Shown: positions 1 through 7,914 of the stretch, piece after piece
Layout of the letters: every line of letters begins with the position of its first letter
How positions within the stretch are numbered: the first letter of the stretch is position 1
Assembly: GCF_004405125.1 (NCBI RefSeq)
Contig: NZ_SORX01000004.1
Coordinates: 62,001-126,000, forward strand
Direction: 5' to 3'
DNA: 64,000 bases
Source: Jeotgalibacillus salarius
Lineage (GTDB): Bacteria; Bacillota; Bacilli; Bacillales; Jeotgalibacillaceae
The notes under the pieces: generated by a model
Told to the model about the DNA's origin: nothing
Seen by the model: only the letters and a program-made list of their open reading frames with translations
Database searches by the model: none
Translations under genes and position numbers: made by a program

Positions 1-325
1 TTCGCTCCTTTTGTAAATGTGTTAGGGATATTGTAAAAGAATAGGGGGGGTGGAAGAAAGTTTTGGTCGGCTTGGCGGAGGTGTTCGTAGAAAAAAGGTG
101 AATGTTCAAAGAACTGACTGGGATGTTCAAAGAAAATAATGCTCTGTTCTTAGAATAAACATGGAGGTTCTTAGAAAAACAAACGTGGTTCGTAGAAAAG
201 TGTAATTGGGCCTATGTATTTCAACTGAAATCTCCCATGCAAGTACACAAACAATCCTAGAAATCGCTATCCACCCCTCAAATCCACACAAAAAAGCCCG
301 GGATCCCAAATCCCGGACTCATTGT
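1..325. other. Gene-free stretch with degenerate GTTC..AGAA repeats
   Basis: No convincing gene. Between about 80 and 205 a degenerate motif of the form GTTC-NN-AGAA recurs six times at roughly 21-24 base spacing (near 81, 102, 123, 144, 167 and 189). The short minus-strand reading frame covering it has no ribosome binding site and a low-complexity product, so I do not call it. The right end holds the terminator of the next gene. Confidence 0.6.
289..318 (-). terminator. Rho-independent terminator of the saccharopine-dehydrogenase-like gene
   Basis: On the minus strand a GC-rich stem (AGTCCGGGAT pairing with ATCCCGGGCT, loop TTGG-like) is followed by a run of T. It lies just after the stop codon of the minus-strand gene. 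Confidence 0.8.
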
Positions 326-1387
326 CTATTCCACAATCTCAAACGTTCCTGACCCTTCCAGCGACTCCACCAGCCCCGAGCCAAACAGTCCGGCCGGCGT
401 AAAGCTTCCTGATGGGAGATCGCGTCCGAGCATCCGTCGTACGACTTCGAGTGACCCAAGTGCAGTCAGCGTATAGGCATTCGTTGTTTTCAGCCGCACT
501 GTGATTGTCCGGCCGTCAGCTGCTTTTGCTTCACCGGTAATGTAAGAAGGTGCGTTTTCGCGTGCACGTTCATCCGGTCCTTTGACGGAGCGGTCGACCC
601 ATTTCAACAGCTGCTTCTGGACAGGCTTTGTGCCGAGCACGGGTGCGAAAAGTGACATTACACGTGCGCCGCGGATCTGACGCTCAGGCAGCGGGATCCA
701 TGTTGTGATATTTGGAATCTTCGTCGTATAGTACGCCGTTGACACGTCGCCCCAGGGAATCGCGGTGACTGTCTGCTGACCTTTGCCAAAATCCATTGTC
801 CGTTTTTTAGAACCCATTGGAAATGAAATAATCTTACCGTCTTTCCGCTCAGCGCTTCCCCCGGAAAGTCCTTCAATCATCGTTTTCGTTGTGCCTGGCG
901 ACATGCCTGCGAGGAAGGAAAATGCGAGTGACAGCTCAACAGCATTTGGCATCAGTTCCTTTAATTTGTGCGCCGTGCAGTCTGTCGGAATCACATCAAA
1001 ACCAACGCCTGGACAGAGCACAATTCCTTTATCAGCAGCGCGCTTTGACATGTCAGGGTTATGAATTATTTCAAACACACCGATCTCACCGGTAATGTCG
1101 AGGTAGTGTGCACCTGCAGCAAGGCAGCCTTCAACCATTTGACGGCTTGTCTTTGAAAAAGGTCCGGCACAGTGGAGGACAAGTTCCATTCCTTCGAGTT
1201 TTTCAGCAACCGTTCCCGGATCATCAAGTGAGAATACGCTCAACTCCAGTCCAAGCTCACCCGCAAGCTTCCTGATCGCTTCTTCATTTCGTCCGGCAAG
1301 TACCGGAGTCATGCCGTCTTTTACTGCCTGGCGCGCAATGAGCTCGCCTGTATAACCGTTTGCTCCATAGATCATCCATTTTGACAT
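326..1387 (-). CDS. Saccharopine dehydrogenase-like NAD(P)-binding protein
   Basis: A 353-residue protein starting with a nucleotide-binding Rossmann motif, G8-A-N-G11-Y-T-G14, then a long beta-alpha region typical of the saccharopine dehydrogenase / trans-acting enoyl reductase family (COG3268). Such proteins are predicted NAD(P)-dependent reductases; the substrate is unknown here. The frame is open further upstream, but the ATG at 1387 has GAGAGG nine bases before it, and the ATG nine bases earlier is only one base from that site, so the downstream start is preferred. It is divergent from the degV-family gene and stands alone. Family call is good; biochemical function is inference. Confidence 0.8.
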   Translation of the reverse strand: MSKWMIYGANGYTGELIARQAVKDGMTPVLAGRNEEAIRKLAGELGLELSVFSLDDPGTVAEKLEGMELVLHCAGPFSKTSRQMVEGCLAAGAHYLDITGEIGVFEIIHNPDMSKRAADKGIVLCPGVGFDVIPTDCTAHKLKELMPNAVELSLAFSFLAGMSPGTTKTMIEGLSGGSAERKDGKIISFPMGSKKRTMDFGKGQQTVTAIPWGDVSTAYYTTKIPNITTWIPLPERQIRGARVMSLFAPVLGTKPVQKQLLKWVDRSVKGPDERARENAPSYITGEAKAADGRTITVRLKTTNAYTLTALGSLEVVRRMLGRDLPSGSFTPAGLFGSGLVESLEGSGTFEIVE

Positions 1388-1552
1388 CGTGGTCATCCTC
1401 TCAGCATCGTAATTGTTCATCAGTATAACAGTGTGAAGAAAAAATTTCCTTTTAAAAGAAGTCACAAAACTAGTTGAAATATGCAACTAAATCGCTTTTT
1501 ACCATTGAAATGGCTTACAATAGAGGCACAACAAGTATTACTGGAGGTTCAT

Positions 1553-2416
1553 ATGATCAAAATAATGGCTGATTCGACATGCGATCTATCGAATGAAGTG
1601 CTTGAGAAATACGATATCAGTACGGCCCCACTGAAGATTAATATTGACGGCAAATCCTATAAAGATAAAGTTGAAATCAATCCGGAAACATTTTTTAACA
1701 TGCTTGAGAATCTCTCAGATTTCCCTACCACCGGTGCGCCGAGTCCTGCTGAGTACCTGGCGATTATGGATGAAGCGGTTGAATCGGGCCACACACATAT
1801 TCTGTGTATCTGTATGTCTAGCGGGACGAGCGGCTCGTATCAGTCTGCTGAAATTGCCAGAGATTACTTTTACGAGGAGCATCCGACTTCACCTGTGCAT
1901 ATTCAGATCATCGATTCTAAATGTATGAGTCACGGGAGCGGCTGGCTTCTAATTAAAAGTGCGCTGCTTCGTGAAAGAGGCGCCTCTTTTGAAGAAATCG
2001 TTGGCTTCAATGAACAATATAAAACAAATGTGAAGCACTTTTTGTCAGTTGATGACCTGAACCACCTGATTAAAAGCGGGCGGATCTCAAATGCGAGCGC
2101 AATGATCGGTAAACTGCTGATGCTGAAGCCTGTTATGACGATGAAGGACGGTAAAGGGTCTGTTGTCGCAAAAGAACGCGGTCGTAAAAAAGTGCTGAAG
2201 CATTACGTCGAGGAATTTAAAAAGCGTAACGACCCTGAGCAGACCGAATTTGTCATCATCGGCTACACAACAGATGCTTCCGTTGCAGAAAGCCTGAAGG
2301 TGAAAATGCAGGAAGAAACTGATTTTGCAGGAGACATCTACGTCATGCAAATGGGTGTCTCGGTTGGGACTCACGTTGGACCGGGCGGCATCTCCATGTT
2401 CTTTATGGAAAAGTAA
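1553..2416 (+). CDS. DegV family fatty-acid-binding protein
   Basis: 287 residues with the DegV hallmarks: N-terminal DSTCDLS, then TTGAPSP and SSGTSGSYQSA, the loops that hold the fatty acid carboxylate in this family. DegV/FakB proteins present fatty acids to the kinase FakA for phosphorylation and entry into phospholipid synthesis; no fakA is in this window. The start at 1553 has GGAGG at a good distance, so the longer reading frame from 1481 is not used. A TACAAT at 1516-1521 could be its -10 box. Family is certain; the ligand is not known. Confidence 0.92.
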   Translation: MIKIMADSTCDLSNEVLEKYDISTAPLKINIDGKSYKDKVEINPETFFNMLENLSDFPTTGAPSPAEYLAIMDEAVESGHTHILCICMSSGTSGSYQSAEIARDYFYEEHPTSPVHIQIIDSKCMSHGSGWLLIKSALLRERGASFEEIVGFNEQYKTNVKHFLSVDDLNHLIKSGRISNASAMIGKLLMLKPVMTMKDGKGSVVAKERGRKKVLKHYVEEFKKRNDPEQTEFVIIGYTTDASVAESLKVKMQEETDFAGDIYVMQMGVSVGTHVGPGGISMFFMEK

Positions 2417-2440
2417 CAGTCAGAATGTTGGAAAAATATG

Positions 2441-2495
2441 AAACCTCCGGGCGTCTTTATTCGTAAAACGAAGTAGACGAACCCCCGGAGGTTAT
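2441..2495 (+). terminator. Terminator-like hairpin that contains the next gene's ribosome binding site
   Basis: Long inverted repeat: AACCTCCGGGCGTCT near 2442 pairs with TAGACGAACCCCCGGAGGTT near 2472-2491, followed by ATTTTT. It can end degV transcription. The right arm contains the CCGGAGG that serves as the ribosome binding site of the gene starting at 2500, so the closed stem would hide that site. Confidence 0.7.
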
Positions 2496-2499
2496 TTTT

Positions 2500-3120
2500 A
2501 TGCTGAGTAAAATACGCAACTTAGATGCAGATACGGTTATGCCATATATCTCAACCACAGCCATTTTATTAATCTTAACCGCATTTTTCTTACCTGGCAT
2601 CTTCGTCATGTTCATTCAGGATATGCTCTTCTACTCCCGCGACCACTGGTCATTCCTGCGCCCGTCAGAAGCGTATATGGGCTTTGGCGCAGCGATGATC
2701 TGGGTGGCAGTTGTGCTGCTGTCATTCCTGTTTACAAAAAGCTTTTCAGAGCGAAAGAATACGCCTTATAAACTCGCAGGCCTTCACGTTTTACTGATGG
2801 CGTTCGCACCTCTTTTGTTTGCATTATCCATTTACCACTACGCTTATTTAGACGAAAACGGTGTAACCGGTAATTCATTCTGGACATTTTCAGAAGAATA
2901 TATCGCCTGGGATGAGGTGGAGGAAGTGACACGGCTTGTAGATGAAAGTAATTCAGCTGTTCTCTCCTATACATTTTCAGATGGCGAGAAGTCGATTACC
3001 GTTCCTTACAATTCACGCGAGTATGAAACAAGACGTGCGCTGCTGAGCGTGGTCCAGATGTATGAGTGGGAAGTGACGGATGTATTTGAGGATGCCGGGT
3101 CAGTGCCGATTACGTTTTGA
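2500..3120 (+). CDS. Membrane protein with C-terminal cytosolic domain, unknown function
   Basis: 206 residues. Three hydrophobic segments lie at about 15-40, 60-80 and 92-112, followed by a soluble C-terminal part of about 90 residues with alternating beta-type sequence (WDEVEEVTRL, SYTFSDGEKSITVPY) reminiscent of bacterial PH-like domains. GGAGG lies eight bases before the ATG, inside the hairpin at 2441-2495. I recognise no named family. It is probably its own transcription unit or a read-through product from degV. Confidence 0.7.
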   Translation: MLSKIRNLDADTVMPYISTTAILLILTAFFLPGIFVMFIQDMLFYSRDHWSFLRPSEAYMGFGAAMIWVAVVLLSFLFTKSFSERKNTPYKLAGLHVLLMAFAPLLFALSIYHYAYLDENGVTGNSFWTFSEEYIAWDEVEEVTRLVDESNSAVLSYTFSDGEKSITVPYNSREYETRRALLSVVQMYEWEVTDVFEDAGSVPITF

Positions 3121-3290
3121 TGGTTGGTGGCGGGAGGGGGGTTCGACGTATGTCCCGGGTGTTTCGCGTTTTGTGAGTTAGGGTTCAGCGTTCAACCAGT
3201 GGTGTTCGCGCTTCAAACGCGCTGGTTCGACGTTCAACACGCCACGTTCGCCACTTTGGGTACAAATACCCATGGGGCCGAGCCCATCAA
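3121..3290. repeat. Degenerate GTTCG/TTCAA repeat tract between genes
   Basis: From about 3137 to 3265 the motif GTTCG(A/C)NNTTCAA and close variants recurs about six times at roughly 20-24 base spacing. The tract is GC-rich and non-coding (a plus-strand reading frame through it has no ribosome binding site). It resembles in design the GTTC tract at 80-205, although the second half of the motif differs. Confidence 0.6.
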
Positions 3291-3322
3291 AAAAACGCCC
3301 GGGAACCACTCCCGGGGCGTCA
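3291..3322 (-). terminator. Terminator of the RQC-like gene
   Basis: On the minus strand GACGCCCCGGGAG, a short loop, then TTCCCGGGCG and a T run. It directly follows the stop codon of the gene at 3329-4744. Confidence 0.85.
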
Positions 3323-3328
3323 TCTATC

Positions 3329-4744
3329 TCAAATCTTATCCTTAAACAACTTCTTCACAGCCCGCACCACATACTTCTCCGGCCATTCCCCAAGCATGCC
3401 AAAAACCGCCGTTTCATGAAGTCCGAGCGTCCGTACCTTATTCGTCGGCTCCCCCATCAAGGTTTGCGCGAGTAAATGCAGCGTCAGCGTAAGCTCGGTT
3501 TCATCTAAAAAAGCCTCAACACGCTCAACCTCAGCACGCGTCATCTGATAGCCTTCCACCTCAACCATCACATCATCCGGCTTCGGCTGGTTCGCCTCAA
3601 GCAGTACTGTCCATTCAGCAATCAGCTCATCAAGCGCCGCCTCATACACCTCAAGCGTCTTCCATTGCTGCACCGCCTTCAGCACCTTCGTATCAGGCAG
3701 CATAACCTCAGACAAACTCATCAGCGTCGGCTCCACACGCTCCTCAGGTAGCCGGACCGCCTTCAGCTGCTCGTAGCACCCAACCACTTCAGGTGCCTCC
3801 AAACCGAGCTCATCTTTCAGTTCAATCAGCTGTTCAAGCTTCCCGCTAAAAGTCTCCAGCCGAAGCTTCACATCCTGCACATCACGCAGCGCCCCCACGA
3901 CATTCATACTCTGCGCCGCAATCTCATTCAGTTGGCGTTCAATCGTTGCGATCCGCTTCACTGTGCGCTCCATAATCGGCTCTTCACGCAGCTCAATGCG
4001 TTCCTCGTTCACGTGATACTTCACGGCATACTCACACACCGGACACGTGCACACAAGCGCCTCGCCATCTACGGCAAGCTCTTTTTCATGCGTACACATC
4101 TCCCAGCGCCACTCAGCCGGAATATCACGGTAAGGACGCATCACAATCTCCACGCGGTGCCGCCAGTATGCGATGTCCTCAGGATATTTCAACACAGCTA
4201 AAAGAGAAGATCTGTTCATCTTCTCAACAGCTTCCACCACATGATTCTTTTCTTTTGCAAGCTTTATAAAAGGATGGCGGCTGTACGCATCATAGATCTG
4301 ATCCAGCCAGTACTCACGCTTCATCCGGTGCAGCTTCGCACAGAACGCATAATCCTTCAGCACATACGACACATGATGGTGCAGTCCCTCAGCTGACAGC
4401 CGGCTATAGATCTTCCCGTAAAAATAACTCTCATCAATCGGCAAGCCTCTTTGCGCCGAATGCTCCTGCCATAAAAACATCTCAGGCCGCATCAGCTGCG
4501 GATACAGCTCCTCCTCACGCGTCACCGGAACCGGCATCCGCCAGCAGTCCGCATGCAAAAATTCCTTTATATCCTTAAGCTCTCTATAGGAAAACTGAGG
4601 CAGCGCACGATGAACCGCCTGCTGAAGACGGGACAGCACGGCACGCTCCTCCTTATGCCCAATCGAGCGGATATTCGCATACCTGCGCCCAACCGGCATA
4701 AACAATAATTTATCATAAGGTTCAATCTTAACCCCTGGCATCAT
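3329..4744 (-). CDS. Large conserved protein with zinc-ribbon-like cysteines and RQC-like C-terminus
   Basis: 471 residues. The N-terminal half is helical and basic. The middle has a cysteine cluster (WEMCTH about 240, then CTCPVC about 260) that could bind zinc. A long charged coiled-coil-like stretch follows at about 285-400. The last 40 residues (GLHETAVFGMLGEWPEKYV...KKLFKD) resemble the winged helix of RecQ C-terminal (RQC) proteins; I recall Bacillales proteins annotated RQC-minor DNA-binding proteins of this type, but could not check. DNA binding is inference. The second ATG, three bases on, is an equally good start. Single gene, divergent from rlmH. Confidence 0.5.
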   Translation of the reverse strand: MMPGVKIEPYDKLLFMPVGRRYANIRSIGHKEERAVLSRLQQAVHRALPQFSYRELKDIKEFLHADCWRMPVPVTREEELYPQLMRPEMFLWQEHSAQRGLPIDESYFYGKIYSRLSAEGLHHHVSYVLKDYAFCAKLHRMKREYWLDQIYDAYSRHPFIKLAKEKNHVVEAVEKMNRSSLLAVLKYPEDIAYWRHRVEIVMRPYRDIPAEWRWEMCTHEKELAVDGEALVCTCPVCEYAVKYHVNEERIELREEPIMERTVKRIATIERQLNEIAAQSMNVVGALRDVQDVKLRLETFSGKLEQLIELKDELGLEAPEVVGCYEQLKAVRLPEERVEPTLMSLSEVMLPDTKVLKAVQQWKTLEVYEAALDELIAEWTVLLEANQPKPDDVMVEVEGYQMTRAEVERVEAFLDETELTLTLHLLAQTLMGEPTNKVRTLGLHETAVFGMLGEWPEKYVVRAVKKLFKDKI

Positions 4745-4883
4745 AATAAAACACTCCTTACTTCTAACCCCTCAATTCATTATAAAGCCCATCAGGCCCT
4801 TACTCTAATTTGGATAGTCTCGGAAGTTCCAGCGCAGCCCATTCATGTTAAACTAATACCATCACAACACCCGGAGGACCATT

Positions 4884-5363
4884 ATGAAAATACAAATCAT
4901 CACAGTCGGCAAACTCAAAGAAAAATACCTCAAACAGGGTATCGCCGAATACACCAAACGCCTCGGCGCCTACTGTAACATCGAAGAAATCGAAGTCCCT
5001 GACGAAAAAGCACCAGAGAACCTGAGCGAAGCCGACATGCAAATCGTCAAGCAGAAAGAAGGCGAGCGCATTCTATCTAAAATTGCAGCCGACACTCACG
5101 TCATCACACTCGAAATCAACGGCAAACAGCTCACATCAGAGCAGCTGGCAAAAGAAATAGATAAGCTTGCGACCTATGGGAAAAGTAAAATTGCTTTTGT
5201 CATTGGGGGATCACTTGGATTAAGTGATGAAGTGTTGAAGAGAAGTGATTTTGGGCTGTCATTTTCGAAAATGACGTTTCCTCATCAGTTGATGAAGCTG
5301 GTTTTGGTGGAGCAGGTTTATCGGAGTTTCAGAATAAACAGGAATGAGCCTTATCATAAATAA
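4884..5363 (+). CDS. rlmH: 23S rRNA (pseudouridine1915-N3)-methyltransferase RlmH
   Basis: 159 residues, the usual full length of this SPOUT methyltransferase, which uses SAM to methylate pseudouridine 1915 in helix 69 of 23S rRNA. Visible marks are the start [15 protein letters not shown], the SAM-site IGGSLGLS near 108, and the conserved end [16 protein letters not shown] precedes the ATG. The gene is a mosaic: up to about 5155 codons end mostly in C (CTC, ATC, GGC, TAC), after that mostly in T, G or A (TTG, GTG, AGT, GGG). The stop region is the attachment site of SCC elements in staphylococci, and the AT-rich island starts at once after it. Confidence 0.97.
   Translation: MKIQIITVGKLKEKYLKQGIAEYTKRLGAYCNIEEIEVPDEKAPENLSEADMQIVKQKEGERILSKIAADTHVITLEINGKQLTSEQLAKEIDKLATYGKSKIAFVIGGSLGLSDEVLKRSDFGLSFSKMTFPHQLMKLVLVEQVYRSFRINRNEPYHK
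5343..5363 (+). other. Candidate SCC-type attachment site in the rlmH 3' end
   Basis: The bases GAGCCTTATCATAAATAA at the rlmH stop match the staphylococcal SCC attachment core (GA-GC-TATCATAA-T-A pattern) at most positions. Much of the match is dictated by the conserved protein end EPYHK, so it shows a usable site rather than proof of use. The abrupt composition change right after it supports use. Confidence 0.5.
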
Positions 5364-5412
5364 CAAGTTTAAATTTTAACAAAGTAACTTAGAAATGTAT
5401 TGGAGGGATAAA

Positions 5413-6486
5413 ATGAATGTTTATTTCAGTAATGTGTATGATCATTCTTCTATAAATAGCTTCAATGATTTGAAGAAAAAAGATTACTTCGATAACACTG
5501 TATTGTACCTAGATACAAATCTTTGTGTATACCTTCGAGATTTTTATGATACTCCATCTTTATTCCAAAGGTCTCACAATGAAAGGGTAGTTACAGAAGT
5601 GAAATCTTTTCTGAGAAATGTTATTGAAAATAATGTGAGAATAAATTATGAATTTGGAGTAGAAGAATCTTGTAGAAACAAACAAACTTTTCAGGTTAAT
5701 TATGATAAAGCATTTCAAATGATTGATAGTCTTAAAAATGTCTTATCGATGAATTATTACCAGATTGTAGAACATAGTAAGCTAATAAAACCCAATAATC
5801 AAATAAAGGATATAAGTGAGTTGCAAACCTCTAAAATAGATAACCTTGAGGTCGATAGTTCTTTTAAGGATTTAGTAACGATTATGTATGCTTCACTATT
5901 AAAATTATATTTGATAGAAAAAAATTCGGTAAATCGTAAAAGGCACGAATTATTGATGCAGTATTTAAACTTTTTAGATAAAGAACTTGATATGTATAGT
6001 GCTTCATATATTTTATTAGGTCATTATTTTTTTAGTGAGACACCAAAAATGAAAAAAATGATACACCCAAAGAAAAAAGACATCTCCCACACTTTTCAAG
6101 CAATTTGGAATGCTTCCATCGATTTATGTTTAACAGTGTTAGTTCCAAGCAAAATAAATAATAGTAATGGTGTTCCGATATTTGTTACCGCAGATGAAAA
6201 ATTACATAAAATTATTGATAGTTTAAAAATCAAAGCTATGTTTGATAATGGCAGTAATTATATGTACCCACCTGTGGTTGAGATTAACTTAGAAAAAGTA
6301 AAATGGAATGATCAAGAGTTGCAGATATTAAATGATTTTGAAAATGGAATTGCTAAAAGAAGGCAACAAGATATTATACTTATGGCTAAATATGAAAAAT
6401 CATATAAAAGCAAGCTAATAGAAAATGCTAGAGTATTAATAATGGAGCTAGAGAAAGAGATTATTGAATTGTTATCAGGAAAATGA
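5413..6486 (+). CDS. PIN-like domain protein, putative nuclease
   Basis: 357 residues. It has the outline of a PIN-type ribonuclease: LYLDTNLCVYL with D34-T-N36 near the start, conserved acidic residues in the EFGVEESC region, and VTADEKLHKII with D261-E262 late in the domain, the usual PIN motif 3. A helical tail of about 70 residues follows. The start at 5413 has GGAGGG five bases before it; the ATG at 5395 has none. First gene of the island, AT-rich, 50 bases after rlmH. PIN assignment is from motifs only; the large middle insertion is unusual. A defence or toxin role is inference from position. Confidence 0.55.
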   Translation: MNVYFSNVYDHSSINSFNDLKKKDYFDNTVLYLDTNLCVYLRDFYDTPSLFQRSHNERVVTEVKSFLRNVIENNVRINYEFGVEESCRNKQTFQVNYDKAFQMIDSLKNVLSMNYYQIVEHSKLIKPNNQIKDISELQTSKIDNLEVDSSFKDLVTIMYASLLKLYLIEKNSVNRKRHELLMQYLNFLDKELDMYSASYILLGHYFFSETPKMKKMIHPKKKDISHTFQAIWNASIDLCLTVLVPSKINNSNGVPIFVTADEKLHKIIDSLKIKAMFDNGSNYMYPPVVEINLEKVKWNDQELQILNDFENGIAKRRQQDIILMAKYEKSYKSKLIENARVLIMELEKEIIELLSGK

Positions 6487-6525
6487 TTTGATTCATCGTT
6501 CACATGATTTTTCGACTCCGTCTGA

Positions 6526-6852
6526 TCATAAAATTATGAGGTGACATAATTTCACCTCACAAGATAATAATTCACTATCCCAATCTTCAAGCCGATTAGT
6601 AACCTCTGCAGTTTTAGAAAAGCCAAACACGTCACATAACTTTTCTGCACCGGGTTTGAGCAACGTCGGTTTAGAGAAGCCATTGATGAGGCCATAATCT
6701 ACGCCTTTAACCATTACATCCTCAACAAAAGTGTTTAACTGTTCAATGCGCTTCTGTGACTCTGTTGAAGATGATGTGATATTCGGCAGTGACTTGATAT
6801 CATCATTTGCACCATCTATGAAACGAACTATGTTGTCTTGAATTCTCTTCAT
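6526..6852 (-). pseudogene. Truncated phage/ICE-type protein
   Basis: 108 residues. The section VKGVDYGLINGFSKPTLLKPGAEKLCDVFGF is the conserved core of a phage and conjugative-element family of unknown function usually seen near single-strand DNA annealing genes. Family members continue well beyond the point where this frame runs into LCHLIIL and stops, and the stop lies inside a hairpin at 6539-6560, so the 3' part appears deleted. GGAGG lies nine bases before the ATG. Third of three minus-strand genes. Confidence 0.5.
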
Positions 6853-6876
6853 GTCTTTTAACCTCCTTTCAATGGA

Positions 6877-7371
6877 TTAATGTTTGTTAGTGAGTTTCGT
6901 TGCTAATGCGCTCATACCTTTTGCAGTGTATTGCATAGTAGATTTACTCATACGCTGCTGCAGATTGTTTCCTTTAGAAATCAGACTGTGAGACCAAACA
7001 ACAGTGCTGGATAAAGCTCGGTGCGATCCCTTATTCAGCATATCTACCGCCTCATGCCATGCATCAACCCACTCGTCTCCTTTTATGGAAGTCACGTTTG
7101 CAGTACCCTTTAAGATTTCATGAACTCTTTTTGTGAGTCCGTGAGTGCTCTTTTCTTCACAAGCGTCTTCAACAACCGCTTTTAAATCGTAAATCCTCTT
7201 CCGTTTGTTTATTAACTGAGTTAGTAGCACATGGTCGTTCTTCTCAATGGTTAGCAGTATCTTGCTATCAACCTCATTCAACTGTTGCTGTAGTGATTCA
7301 ATAAGTTCACGAATCTCCTTTTTAGATAAGTCTCTTCCATCTTCGATTCTTTTATTAAATGAGTTAAACAT
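6877..7371 (-). CDS. Unknown protein of a phage-like remnant cluster
   Basis: 164 residues, helical and charged; the N-terminal 70 residues look like coiled coil (KKEIRELIESLQQQLNEVDSK). No family recognised. Two ATGs are close together; the one at 7371 has GAGGAG seven bases upstream, the one at 7377 only one base, so the second is chosen. The upstream small gene's TGA overlaps this start region, indicating one operon with the broken gene before it and the truncated gene after it. Confidence 0.5.
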   Translation of the reverse strand: MFNSFNKRIEDGRDLSKKEIRELIESLQQQLNEVDSKILLTIEKNDHVLLTQLINKRKRIYDLKAVVEDACEEKSTHGLTKRVHEILKGTANVTSIKGDEWVDAWHEAVDMLNKGSHRALSSTVVWSHSLISKGNNLQQRMSKSTMQYTAKGMSALATKLTNKH

Positions 7372-7373
7372 CT

Positions 7374-7595
7374 TCATTCTCCTCTCATATTTTCTTGCAT
7401 GAAAACACGGTATCCCTTCAATGTAAGCTTTAAAGCCTTGTGACCCTCAAAATGGTTAGAAATAAGAAGTAACCCTTCATCTTCTAACCGTTGAAGATCC
7501 ATTTTGTTTAAGCCGTACTTCTTTAAATCTTTAGCAAAAACCCATTTGTTTCGTTTTTAAGCCTCTACTAAAATCGTTACTAGTACTGAATTCAT
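7374..7595 (-). pseudogene. Small winged-helix-like gene with an in-frame stop
   Basis: A strong GGAGGTG precedes an ATG at 7595. The frame reads 12 residues (MNSVLVTILVEA), hits TAA, then continues open in the same frame for 60 residues that look like a genuine small DNA-binding domain (DLKKYGLNKMDLQRLEDEGLL ... LKLTLKGYRVF) and stops next to the following gene. A single base change explains the break. A sequencing error or true pseudogene cannot be told apart here. Confidence 0.55.
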
Positions 7596-7914
7596 AATTG
7601 TCACCTCCTTTCAGTTGCGCTTCTCTCACCGCGCTAGTAATCTCTGTCAAACACAAAAAAGCCGTCATCTATCCGATTGGATTAATAACGACTTGTATAA
7701 AAGGGGTGGGGCATGAAACGGTGGGGTACCCCATTGCATTTATAAAACTGGGTACAGAGTAAAATTATATACAATTTTTTCTTGTATAATCTCGTGCTTT
7801 AAGTATTTTTAGTGACAAGTATTGTTATTATATAGATAATGCATTTGTAAATCGGAATATAAAAATTTCAATAAGTAGAATAGTGAACATTACATCTAAT
7901 GGGGGTCTTACTTA
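7596..7914. other. Intergenic region between the phage-like remnant and SIR2
   Basis: AT-rich. Around 7655-7697 an imperfect inverted repeat (GCCGTCATCTATCC pairing with GGATTAATAACGAC through several G-U pairs) next to an A run can act as a minus-strand terminator although no minus-strand gene now lies upstream. TATAAT at 7785-7790 is a possible -10 box for the SIR2 operon, without a good -35. Nothing else was recognised. Confidence 0.4.

Noticed and set aside
78-210. Short regular repeats taken first for a CRISPR array
   Set aside because: Repeat units are only about ten bases, degenerate, and spacing is 21-24 bases in total, too short for repeat plus spacer. No cas genes in the window.
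127-309. 60-residue minus-strand frame near the window start
   Set aside because: It translates the repeat tract, lacks a ribosome binding site and overlaps the neighbouring gene's terminator.
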